Assembly: GCF_902506575.1 (NCBI RefSeq)
Contig: NZ_LR732544.1
Location: forward strand, 3,927,496-3,990,230
Length of the DNA: 62,735 nucleotides
Source: Streptomyces mexicanus
Lineage (GTDB): Bacteria > Actinomycetota > Actinomycetes > Streptomycetales > Streptomycetaceae
Reading direction: 5' to 3'
Below are positions 26,141 to 34,024 of this stretch, in pieces (position 1 is the stretch's first letter; every line of letters begins with the position of its first letter). Position numbers and translations under genes: made by a program. The notes beneath the pieces are model-generated. The model saw nothing but the letters and a program-made list of their open reading frames with translations, searched no databases and was not told the DNA's origin.

Positions 26141-26671
26141 GTGACCACTCCGCCGCCGCCCCAGGGCCAGAACCCGTACGCCCAGGCGCCCACCGCTCCC
26201 CTGGGGCAGCAGCCCGGCCAGCCGGGAGTCGCGCAGCAGCCTTACCCTCCGCAGCAGTCCTATCCGCCGCAGCAGCCGTACGCGCCCTTCCCGCAGCAGC
26301 AGGGCGCTCCCCTTCCTCCGCCGCCCGCACCGGCCGGCAAGCGTATGGGCAAGAAGGCCGTCCGGATCGTCGGGGCCATCGTCGTCGCCGTCATCGTGGC
26401 GCTCCTGAAGTTCGGCGCGGGATGGTTCCTGACGCGTGACGACGCGGAGACCACCTCGGTGGGTTCCTGCATGCACAACGAGGGCACCATGACCAAGCCG
26501 GACCTCAACGAGGTCGACTGCTCCTCCGGTGAAGCGCAGTACACGGTGGTGCAGAAGTTCGACGGCTCCACCGACGAGGACAAGTGCCAGAGCGTCGCCG
26601 ACGCGACGATCTCCTACGTCCAGTACGGCGGCGGCCATGACGTGGTGCTCTGCCTGAAGGAAACCAAGTAG
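26141..26671 (+). CDS. LppU-like membrane-anchored protein
   Basis: Encodes about 176 residues. The first 65 are Pro/Gln-rich repeats (PYPPQQSYPPQQPYAPFPQQ). One membrane helix follows (about residues 72-92), then an exported domain of about 80 residues with two cysteine pairs in the pattern of the actinobacterial LppU family (VGSCMHNEG, EVDCSSGEAQY, DEDKCQSVADAT, VVLCLKETK). This is known from Streptomyces as the LppU/SCO3897 family, of unknown function. The GTG at 26141 has GGGGG upstream; an ATG at 26087 would only add unconserved residues. Confidence 0.78.
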   Translation: MTTPPPPQGQNPYAQAPTAPLGQQPGQPGVAQQPYPPQQSYPPQQPYAPFPQQQGAPLPPPPAPAGKRMGKKAVRIVGAIVVAVIVALLKFGAGWFLTRDDAETTSVGSCMHNEGTMTKPDLNEVDCSSGEAQYTVVQKFDGSTDEDKCQSVADATISYVQYGGGHDVVLCLKETK

Positions 26672-26710
26672 CGGGCGGACCGGTCTCCGCCGAGGGGCAG
26701 CAGTCACGCC

Positions 26711-26746
26711 GAAGGGGCGGTGTTTCACGTGAAACACCGCCCCTTC
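26711..26746. terminator. Perfect 36-bp palindromic terminator built around parS
   Basis: Arms 26711-26728 and 26729-26746 are perfect 18-bp complements with no spacer. The central 14 bp (26722-26735) are exactly the parS sequence. It sits between the convergent LppU-like and tRNA-nucleotidyltransferase genes, so it can end both transcripts while also binding ParB. Confidence 0.9.
26722..26735. other. parS centromere site (inside the terminator)
   Basis: A perfect GTTTCACGTGAAAC forming the apex of the terminator dyad. Confidence 0.93.
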
Positions 26747-26754
26747 GTGGTCAC

Positions 26755-26768
26755 GTTTCACGTGAAAC
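26755..26768. other. parS centromere site
   Basis: A second perfect copy, only 33 bp from the previous one (start to start), giving the closest parS pair in the window. It lies 21 bp before the end of the tRNA-nucleotidyltransferase gene. Confidence 0.93.
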
Positions 26769-26789
26769 ATGACGCGCCGTTGTCCGGCC

Positions 26790-28232
26790 TCAGCTCTGCT
26801 CGGCCCACCATTCCTTCAGGGCCGTCACCGCCGCGTCGTGCCCCATCGGGCCGTGTTCCAGGCGAAGCTCCAGCATGTGCTGGTAAGCGCGGCCGACGGC
26901 CGGGCCCGGCTTGATACCCAGGATCTCCATGATCTGGTTGCCGTCGAGGTCCGGACGAATGGCATCCAGCTCCTCCTGCTCCTGCAGCTGAGCGATGCGC
27001 TCTTCCAGGCTGTCGTAGGCACGGGACAGCGCGGCCGCCTTGCGCTTGTTCCGGGTGGTGCAGTCGGAGCGGGTCAGCTTGTGGAGGCGGTCCAGGAGCG
27101 GGCCGGCGTCGCGGACGTAGCGGCGGACCGCGGAGTCCGTCCACTCCCCGGTGCCGTAACCGTGGAACCGCAGGTGCAGCTCCACCAGGCGCGAGACGTC
27201 CTTGACCAGCTCGTTGGAGTACTTCAGAGCCGTCATGCGCTTCTTGGTCATCTTCGCCCCGACCACCTCGTGGTGGTGGAAGGAGACCCGGCCGTCCTTC
27301 TCGAAACGGCGTGTGCGCGGTTTGCCGATGTCGTGCAGCAGCGCGGCGAGGCGGAGGGTGAGGTCGGGGCCGTTGTCCTCCAGCGCGATCGCCTGCTCGA
27401 GGACGATCAGCGTGTGGTCGTAGACGTCCTTGTGACGGTGGTGCTCGTCGCTCTCCAGGCGCAGGGCGGGCAGCTCGGGCAGTACCCGGTCGGCGAGCCC
27501 CGTGCCGACGAGCAGGGTCAGGCCCTTGCGCGGGTGGGCCGACAGGATCAGCTTGTTCAGCTCGTCCCGTACCCGCTCGGCGGAGACGATCTCGATGCGT
27601 CCGGCCATCTCCTTCATCGCCGCGACGACCTCGGGGGCCACCTCGAAGTCGAGCTGGGCCGCGAAGCGTGCGGCCCGCATCATGCGCAGCGGGTCGTCGG
27701 AGAAGGAGTCCTCGGGCGTCCCGGGGGTGCGCAGCACACGCGCGGCCAGGTCCTCCAGACCACCGTGCGGGTCGATGAACCTCTTCTCCGGCAACGCCAC
27801 CGCCATCGCGTTGACGGTGAAGTCCCGCCGGACGAGGTCTTCCTCGATGGAGTCGCCGTACGACACCTCGGGCTTGCGCGAGGTCCGGTCATAGGCCTCG
27901 GACCGGTAGGTGGTCACCTCGATCTGGTAACCCTGCTTCTGCGCGCCGACCGTGCCGAACGCGATCCCGACCTCCCACACCGCGTCCGCCCAGGGCCGCA
28001 CGATCTTCAATACGTCCTCGGGGCGGGCGTCCGTCGTGAAGTCCAGGTCGTTGCCGAGCCGACCGAGCAGCGCGTCCCGGACGGAGCCGCCGACCAGGGC
28101 GAGAGAGAACCCGGCCTCCTGGAAGCGGCGCGCGAGGTCGTCGGCGACGGGGGCCACACGCAGTAGCTCGCTCACCGCGCGCTGCTGCACCTGGCTCAGG
28201 GCAGGGGAAGTGTCATCGTTGGCGTTCGGCAC
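26790..28232 (-). CDS. pcnA: CCA tRNA nucleotidyltransferase / poly(A) polymerase family
   Basis: Encodes 480 residues. The class II nucleotidyltransferase head has LVGGSVRDALLGRLGNDLDF followed by TTDA (catalytic Asp pair), then RRDFTVNAMA and RMMRAARFAAQLDF. A C-terminal HD domain follows (LAALLHDIGKPRTR, FHHHEVVGAKM). In actinobacteria this origin-linked enzyme adds or repairs the CCA tail of tRNAs. The GTG at 28232 is chosen because the protein then starts just before the conserved region; no strong ribosome site is visible, so the exact start is uncertain. Confidence 0.93.
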   Translation of the reverse strand: MPNANDDTSPALSQVQQRAVSELLRVAPVADDLARRFQEAGFSLALVGGSVRDALLGRLGNDLDFTTDARPEDVLKIVRPWADAVWEVGIAFGTVGAQKQGYQIEVTTYRSEAYDRTSRKPEVSYGDSIEEDLVRRDFTVNAMAVALPEKRFIDPHGGLEDLAARVLRTPGTPEDSFSDDPLRMMRAARFAAQLDFEVAPEVVAAMKEMAGRIEIVSAERVRDELNKLILSAHPRKGLTLLVGTGLADRVLPELPALRLESDEHHRHKDVYDHTLIVLEQAIALEDNGPDLTLRLAALLHDIGKPRTRRFEKDGRVSFHHHEVVGAKMTKKRMTALKYSNELVKDVSRLVELHLRFHGYGTGEWTDSAVRRYVRDAGPLLDRLHKLTRSDCTTRNKRKAAALSRAYDSLEERIAQLQEQEELDAIRPDLDGNQIMEILGIKPGPAVGRAYQHMLELRLEHGPMGHDAAVTALKEWWAEQS

Positions 28233-28578
28233 AACAGAAAAGGGTACGTGGCCCGGCCCCTCGGGCAGGACTGCTTTCCCCGGCGCCCGCCTCCCTCTCC
28301 TCAGGAAGGTTGATCCTTCCGCGCAGAAGGGGCCGAACCGAAAACAGAAGGACGTATGCGCCGCATCGGCTGACGTAGATCGCGTAGATGGCGTAGGGGA
28401 GCGAGACCACCTCTTTGTGGCGCACCGCACATCATCCGTGGATAGGGGGATATGCAGGACAGCAGGGATCGCCCGCTGATCTTGTGACCGCCTCCGCGGC
28501 ACTTCCGCTCCGCGCGCATCGTTACCATGCCTGGACGCACATTCCGACGACCACTGACGACGAGGGACGGGCGAGCGC
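28233..28578. promoter_or_regulatory. Divergent control region of pcnA and the DUF6049 gene
   Basis: A 346-bp gap between divergent genes. It is less GC-rich in the middle (28320-28460) and has repeated CGTAGAT/CGTAG units at about 28373-28396 (GACGTAGATCGCGTAGATGG and adjoining bases). Short ORFs on either strand have no family features. It should hold both promoters, but I cannot place the hexamers with confidence. Confidence 0.5.
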
Positions 28579-31062
28579 GTGGCCGAGGCGGCAGACTTCC
28601 AGGGGACCAGTCCCTCACCTGCCCGTCGCTGGCTGCGGCGGGCCGGGGCCCTGCTCGCCGGCGCGCCCCTGCTGGCCGGTCTGCTGCAGCTGCCCGCCGC
28701 CACGTCCGCGCACGCCTCCGGGCAGGATGCCGCCCGGGCCGCCTCCGGTTCGCGCACCGTGGCCGTCTCCCTCGACTCGCTCAGCCCCAGCGCCCCCTCG
28801 GACGGCGACACGCTGACGGTCTCGGGCACGGTGACCAACAAGGGCAAGCAGCCGGTCACCGACGCCCATGTGGGTCTGCGGGTGGGAGAGCACCTGGACA
28901 CCCGCTCCGCCATCGACGAGGTCGCCGAGCGCACCGGCTTCGACCCCGCGGCCGACGGCGGCGAGATCGACGGCAAGTACGTCCAGAAGTTCGACCAGCT
29001 GTCCCCCGGCGTCGCACAGCACTTCAGCATCTCCGTGCCGGTCGGCAAACTGCACCTCGACGCGGACGGGGTGTACGAGTTCTCCGTCTCGCTCTCGGGC
29101 CGGACCTCCTCCCAGCCCTGGGAGCAGGTCCTGGGCATCCAGCACACGTTCCTGCCCTGGCAGCCCGGCGAGGCGGACACCAAGACCAAGACGACGTTCC
29201 TGTGGCCGCTGGTGTCGAAGGTGCACATGACGGCGGAGACGGGCCCCGGCGCACAGCAGACACCGGTGTTCCTCAACGACGACCTCGCCAAGGAGATCTC
29301 CCCCGGCGGCCGGCTGGAACGCATGCTGACGCTGGGCAAGGACCTCGACGTCACCTGGGTGATCGACCCGGACCTGCTGGCGTCCGTCGACGCCATGACC
29401 CGCAACTACCGCATCCAGAGCGACGCCGACTCCACCCCTGTCGCCGGCACCCACCAGGCGGTGGCCAAGCAGTGGCTCGCCGAGCTGCAGCAGGCGGTGG
29501 CGGGCAAGGAGGTCGTGGCGCTGCCGTTCGCCGACCCGGACCTGGCCTCCCTCGCCCATCACGGCACGAGCGTCACCGGCTCGCTGAGTCAGCTCAAGGA
29601 CGCCACCGACGTCGCCGCCGGCACGGTGGAGACGGTGCTGCACGTGACACCGGACACGGATTTCGCCTGGCCGGTGGACGGCGCCGTCGACCCGTCGATC
29701 ATCAGGGTCGCCACCTCCGCGGGCGCGGACAAGGTCATCGCGCGCAGCGACAGCCTCCAGGAGTCCGACGGCCTGACGTACACGCCCTCGGCGGCTCGCC
29801 CGATCGGCGCGGGCACCACGGCGGTCGTCGCCGACGCACGGCTGTCGACGGCCTTCGAGGGCGATCTGTCGCACGCCGGTGACGGCACGCTCGCCGTGCA
29901 GCGGTTCCTCGCCCAGAGCCTGGCGCTCAACGATCAGACGAGCAAGCAGCGCAGCATCGTCGTCGCCCCGCAGCGCATGCCCAGCGCGAGCCAGGCCCGG
30001 GCCATGGCGCAGGCACTGACCGCCTTGCAGCAGAGCACCTGGTCGGAGTCCCAGGACCTGTCCGCGGCCGCCAAGGCCAAGCCGGACCCCGGTGCCACGA
30101 CCAGGGTCCCGTCGGCCTCGGACTACCCTTCCTCGCTGCGCAAGCAGGAACTCAGGCGGCCCGCCTTCGAGGCGATCGCTAGGACCCAGGACAAGGTCGA
30201 CAACTTCAAGGTGGTGCTCACCTACCCCTCGCGGGTCGTGACGCCGTTCGGCCGGGCCATGAACCGCGAGATGTCGACGTCCTGGCGGGGCCGTGACGAC
30301 GCGGCGGAGAACTTCCGCGACGGCGTGGAGGCATACCTCGACGATCTGTCCGACGAGGTCAAGCTGATCGACAAGTCGGAGACCAAGCTCTCCGGACACA
30401 GCGCCACGATCCCCGTGACCGTCCAGAACAACCTGGTGCAGGGCGTCGACCACCTGGTGCTGCGGCTCACCTCGACCAACCCCACCCGCCTCAAGATCGG
30501 CGGCGGCGCCTACGACGAGCAGCCCATCACCGTCTCGGGCGGCCACAGCCAGTCCGTGAAGTTCACCACGTCGGCCAACGCCAACGGTCCGGTGACGGTG
30601 ATCGCCCAGCTGTACACGCAGGACGGCCAGGAGTACGGCGCTCCGGTCACCTTCGACGTCAAGGTCACCGAGATCACCGCGACGGTGATGCTGGTCATCG
30701 GCGGCGGCGTGCTGCTGCTCGTGCTCGCCGGCTTCCGCATGTACACCCAGCGCAAGCGCGCCGCAGCCCGGCAGGACGCGGAGCCGGCGCAGGAGACGCA
30801 GGACGCGCAGGACGCCCACGGCGCCGAGGACGGTGCCGAGGACCCCGGCGAGTCCGGCCCGGCCGCGTCGTCCGGACCGGAGCACGGCACCTCGCACCAC
30901 CCGCAGCGCCCGGAGAACCCCGAAGCCACCGCCGAACGTCTCCCGAAGGAGTCGGGCACCCGCACCCGGGCAGACGCCTCCGAGCAGCCGAGTGACCGGG
31001 CACCGGACACCGCAGCGGGAAACGCCGACCCGTCCGGCACGGGTGAGAAAGTGGACCGTTGA
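28579..31062 (+). CDS. DUF6049-type secreted/membrane-anchored protein
   Basis: Encodes 827 residues from a GTG. A signal peptide or anchor spans about residues 17-45 (RRWLRRAGALLAGAPLLAGL onward). A long extracytoplasmic region follows, with an Ig-like N-terminal domain (VTNKGKQPVTDAHVGL) and a C-terminal beta domain (IPVTVQNNLVQGVDHLVLRL). A single membrane helix lies near residue 695 (ATVMLVIGGGVLLLVLAG). The final 110 residues are an acidic cytoplasmic low-complexity tail. The same protein sits between pcnA and murJ across actinobacteria (family name from memory). Its function is unknown, but position and topology suggest envelope assembly with MurJ, whose gene starts 45 bp later. Confidence 0.85.
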   Translation: MAEAADFQGTSPSPARRWLRRAGALLAGAPLLAGLLQLPAATSAHASGQDAARAASGSRTVAVSLDSLSPSAPSDGDTLTVSGTVTNKGKQPVTDAHVGLRVGEHLDTRSAIDEVAERTGFDPAADGGEIDGKYVQKFDQLSPGVAQHFSISVPVGKLHLDADGVYEFSVSLSGRTSSQPWEQVLGIQHTFLPWQPGEADTKTKTTFLWPLVSKVHMTAETGPGAQQTPVFLNDDLAKEISPGGRLERMLTLGKDLDVTWVIDPDLLASVDAMTRNYRIQSDADSTPVAGTHQAVAKQWLAELQQAVAGKEVVALPFADPDLASLAHHGTSVTGSLSQLKDATDVAAGTVETVLHVTPDTDFAWPVDGAVDPSIIRVATSAGADKVIARSDSLQESDGLTYTPSAARPIGAGTTAVVADARLSTAFEGDLSHAGDGTLAVQRFLAQSLALNDQTSKQRSIVVAPQRMPSASQARAMAQALTALQQSTWSESQDLSAAAKAKPDPGATTRVPSASDYPSSLRKQELRRPAFEAIARTQDKVDNFKVVLTYPSRVVTPFGRAMNREMSTSWRGRDDAAENFRDGVEAYLDDLSDEVKLIDKSETKLSGHSATIPVTVQNNLVQGVDHLVLRLTSTNPTRLKIGGGAYDEQPITVSGGHSQSVKFTTSANANGPVTVIAQLYTQDGQEYGAPVTFDVKVTEITATVMLVIGGGVLLLVLAGFRMYTQRKRAAARQDAEPAQETQDAQDAHGAEDGAEDPGESGPAASSGPEHGTSHHPQRPENPEATAERLPKESGTRTRADASEQPSDRAPDTAAGNADPSGTGEKVDR

Positions 31063-31107
31063 GGATGTCGTGGCCGCAGGGGCCCGGGACGATGAGGTGG
31101 GGTAAGC

Positions 31108-31286
31108 ATGAACGCGCCGTACGACGGTGACCGCGGCCAGGCCGTGGGCGGCTCGGGCCACCCCGACGCGCCGCCGCCCGGGCACGGCCAGGTGCCGCAC
31201 CAGCCCCCGGCGGACGCGTACCTCCAGGACGCCTACGCGGAGGATCCCTACCGGGCGCAGGACCTCACCGCCCAGGACCCGGTCGG
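31108..31286 (+). CDS. murJ: murJ, genuine 5' portion (cut by assembly artefact)
   Basis: The ATG at 31108, with GAGGTGGGG upstream, opens a Pro/Gln/Asp-rich cytoplasmic extension (MNAPYDGDRGQAVGGSG and onward) typical of Streptomyces MurJ N-termini. The reading frame is trustworthy only to about 31286 (AQDPVG). Beyond that point the sequence folds back on itself and then becomes adapter. The true gene should run on into the open frame at about 31640. How many codons are missing cannot be told from this sequence. Confidence 0.75.
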
Positions 31287-31449
31287 GCGGCACGGTCGGA
31301 CAGGGCCTCGCCGACCGGGTCCTGGGCGGCGAGGGCCTGCGCCCGGGAGGGACCCTCCGCGTAGGCGTCCTGGAGGCACGCGTCCGCCGGGGGCTGGTGC
31401 GGCACCTGGCCGCGCCCGGGCGGCGGCGCGTCGGGGTGGCCCGAGCCGC
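31148..31449. repeat. 139-bp imperfect inverted repeat (fold-back of murJ start)
   Basis: The right arm 31311-31449 is the reverse complement of 31148-31286 with about six mismatches, joined by a 24-nt loop. Every mismatch falls where the left arm has A and the fold-back, read in the same sense, has G or C, as expected from base-calling errors. It looks like a read-through chimera rather than a natural inverted repeat. Confidence 0.9.
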
Positions 31450-31565
31450 ATCTGAGATCGATCACCGTTACACAGTTACTCTCTGACGTGTGTTTGTGTA
31501 TATGTCACCTTGTTCTCTATTATCCCTCTTTTTTTTGTTTTTTTAAAGCAGAAGTTTTTTTCTAG
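31450..31565. other. Non-biological AT-rich stretch inside murJ
   Basis: The base composition falls far below the rest of the window, with homopolymer T-runs (around 31529-31543 and 31554-31560) and no coding sense. It sits between the fold-back and a sequencing adapter and is best read as low-quality bases taken into the assembly. Confidence 0.88.
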
Positions 31566-31631
31566 CAAGCAGAAGACGGCATACGGGTTTTCTGCCTGTC
31601 TGGTGGGCTCGGAGAGGTGTATAAGGGCCAG
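31566..31631 (+). other. Illumina P7 / Nextera read-2 adapter left in the assembly
   Basis: 31566-31585 is CAAGCAGAAGACGGCATACG, the P7 oligo start, exactly. Four bases, an 8-nt index slot TTCTGCCT (31590-31597) and a 34-nt segment (31598-31631) follow, in the precise lengths of a Nextera i7 adapter. The last part differs from the transposase read-2 end at only a few bases and ends where genomic sequence resumes. TTCTGCCT is, from memory, the N703 index. Confidence 0.96.
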
Positions 31632-31639
31632 ACCCCCGC

Positions 31640-33898
31640 GTGTGGGCCCGGACCCCGCCCCCGGAGCCGTCCGGGGCCACCCAGTACCTGCCGTACGGCG
31701 AGGACCCGCGCACCACGCAGTTCGTGGGCGTCGACGACCTGGTCAGCAACTCCGGCGAGGAGCAGCACCAGCCGGACGCCTTCGCCCACCTGTTCCGGGA
31801 CCAGCAGCAGGGCGGGTATCAGGACCCCCGCCAGAACGGATCCGCCTCCCCCGGGCCGAACGGCTACGGGAACGCTCAGCTGGGCGGCTACGGGGAGCCT
31901 CCGCAGAACGCCTACGGAGAGGCACAGCAAGGCGGCTACGCGGAACCGCAGCAGGGCGGCTATGCGGACCCCCGGCAGAACAGCCACCAGGACCCCGCAC
32001 AGAGCGGCTACCAGAACCACGGGCAGCACTACGGCTACGACCCCCGCCAGAGCGGTTACCAGCCCTCCGCCGCGCACGGCTACCAGCCCCCGCAGGAGAC
32101 GGGCGGACGCCCGCCCATGGACTTCCCGCCGGTCGCCGGTCCCGGATCCGTCCCGGCGGCCGGCCAGGGCGCGGCGGGACCGTACGCGCCCACCGCGGGG
32201 GGAGCCGAGACGGTTGCGCTGACGTCCGTGGCGACCGCCGAGCCCGCTCCCGCGCCGGCGAAGAAGGGCGGGAAGGCCGCGGGGCTGCTGAAGTCGAGCG
32301 CCGTGATGGCGGCGGGCACGATGGTCTCGCGCCTGACCGGCTTCATCCGCTCGGCGATGATCGTCTCCGCGCTCGGCGTCGGTCTGCTCGGCGACACCTT
32401 CCAGGTCGCCTACCAGCTGCCGACGATGATCTACATCCTGACCGTCGGTGGCGGCCTGAACTCCGTGTTCGTGCCGCAGCTCGTCCGGGCGATGAAGGAG
32501 GACGACGACGGCGGCGAGGCGTACGCGAACCGGCTGCTGACCCTGGTCATGGTCGCCCTCGGCGCCCTCACCGTCCTCGCGGTCGTGGCGGCGCCCCTGT
32601 TGATCAAGCTGCTCTCCCCGTCCGTGGCCGGCGATCCGGCGGCCGACCAGGTCGGCATCACCTTCGTCCGCTACTTCGTGCCCTCGATCTTCTTCATGGG
32701 CATCCACGTGGTGATGGGGCAGGTCCTCAACGCGCGCGGAAAGTTCGGCGCGATGATGTGGACGCCCGTCCTGAACAACATCGTCATCATCGTCACGCTC
32801 GGCATGTTCATCTGGGTCTACGGCAGCGCCGCGGACTCCGGCATGAAGGTGTCGACCATCCCGCCCGAGGGCCAGCGGCTGCTCGGCGTCGGCATCCTGC
32901 TGGGCCTGGTCGTCCAGGCCCTGGCGATGATCCCCTACCTGCGGGAGACCGGCTTCCGCCTGCGGCTGCGGTTCGACTGGCGGGGGCACGGGCTCGGCAA
33001 GGCAGCGGCCCTCGCCAAGTGGACGCTGCTGTTCGTGCTCGCCAACCAGGCCGGCAACATCGTCGTCACCCGGCTGTCCACCGCGGCCGGCACGAGCTCG
33101 CCCGTGGACGGCACCGGCTACGCCGCCTACGCCAACGCCCAGCTGATCTGGGGCCTGCCGCAGGCCATCATCACCGTCTCCCTGATGGCCGCCCTGCTGC
33201 CGCGGATCTCCCGCTCCGCCCACGAGGGCGACGCCGGCGCCGTCCGCGACGACATCTCCCAGGGCCTGCGCACCACGGCCGTGGCGATCGTGCCCGTCGC
33301 CTTCGGCTTCGTCGCGCTCGGCATCCCGATGTGCACGCTGATCTTCGGGACCTCCGGCACCAGCGAGGCCACCAACATGGGCTACATGCTGATGGCCTTC
33401 GGTCTCGGCCTCATCCCGTACTCCGTGCAGTACGTCGTCCTGCGTGCCTTCTACGCCTACGAGGACACCCGGACGCCCTTCTACAACACGGTCGTCATCG
33501 CCGCGGTCAACGCGGGCGCCTCGGCCCTGTGCTACTTCCTGCTCCCGGCCCGCTGGGCGGTCATCGGCATGGCCGCCTCGTACGGCATCGCCTACGCCAT
33601 CGGCGTGGGAGTCGCCTGGAACCGGCTGCGCAAGCGGCTCGGCGGCGACCTGGACGGCTCGCGCGTCATGCGGACGTACGCACGGCTGTGCATCGCCTCC
33701 GTACCGGCGGCCGCGCTCAGTGGCGCGGCCTGCTACGGCATCGGCCACACGCTCGGGCAGGGCGTGGTCGGCTCGTTCGCCGCGCTGCTCGCCGGTGGGG
33801 TCCTGCTGCTCGGGGTCTTCTTCGTCGCCGCCCGCCGCATGCGCATCGAGGAACTGAACTCGCTCGTGGGCATGGTCCGCGGACGGCTGGGGCGTTGA
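31640..33898 (+). CDS. murJ: MurJ (MviN) Lipid II flippase, main part
   Basis: The frame is open to the TGA at 33898. The apparent start at 31640 is artificial: the gene really continues from 31108. The remaining N-terminal tail is Gln/Gly/Tyr-rich, with repeats such as NAYGEAQQGGYAEPQQGGYA. The MOP-superfamily core starts near codon 215 (SSAVMAAGTMVSRLTGFIRS) and has about fourteen helices, including ALGVGLLGDTFQVAYQLP and VLRAFYAYEDTRTPFYNT. MurJ flips Lipid II to the outer membrane face for peptidoglycan synthesis. In mycobacteria MviN carries a pseudokinase and an extracellular domain in the same chain; here they are in the next gene. Confidence 0.93.
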   Translation: MWARTPPPEPSGATQYLPYGEDPRTTQFVGVDDLVSNSGEEQHQPDAFAHLFRDQQQGGYQDPRQNGSASPGPNGYGNAQLGGYGEPPQNAYGEAQQGGYAEPQQGGYADPRQNSHQDPAQSGYQNHGQHYGYDPRQSGYQPSAAHGYQPPQETGGRPPMDFPPVAGPGSVPAAGQGAAGPYAPTAGGAETVALTSVATAEPAPAPAKKGGKAAGLLKSSAVMAAGTMVSRLTGFIRSAMIVSALGVGLLGDTFQVAYQLPTMIYILTVGGGLNSVFVPQLVRAMKEDDDGGEAYANRLLTLVMVALGALTVLAVVAAPLLIKLLSPSVAGDPAADQVGITFVRYFVPSIFFMGIHVVMGQVLNARGKFGAMMWTPVLNNIVIIVTLGMFIWVYGSAADSGMKVSTIPPEGQRLLGVGILLGLVVQALAMIPYLRETGFRLRLRFDWRGHGLGKAAALAKWTLLFVLANQAGNIVVTRLSTAAGTSSPVDGTGYAAYANAQLIWGLPQAIITVSLMAALLPRISRSAHEGDAGAVRDDISQGLRTTAVAIVPVAFGFVALGIPMCTLIFGTSGTSEATNMGYMLMAFGLGLIPYSVQYVVLRAFYAYEDTRTPFYNTVVIAAVNAGASALCYFLLPARWAVIGMAASYGIAYAIGVGVAWNRLRKRLGGDLDGSRVMRTYARLCIASVPAAALSGAACYGIGHTLGQGVVGSFAALLAGGVLLLGVFFVAARRMRIEELNSLVGMVRGRLGR

Positions 33899-34024
33899 GA
33901 CAGGGGTAGGCGCACAACCATCGTCCGTGGCTGCGTGTCGTGCATAGCAGCGGACTGTGGGCACAATTGGTTTCGGCGTCGGACAGCGCGCGATGATCGC
34001 GATCATGGGGAGGCAGGAGCGACG

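Noticed and set aside
31148..31449. Large inverted repeat as a natural cruciform or insertion-sequence end
   Set aside because: It is a copy of the gene's own 5' coding sequence with one-directional mismatches, joined to adapter sequence.
31450..31565. AT-rich island inside murJ as horizontally acquired DNA or a mobile element
   Set aside because: It ends directly in a full Illumina/Nextera adapter and begins at a fold-back of the host gene; there is no transposase, target duplication or coding sense.
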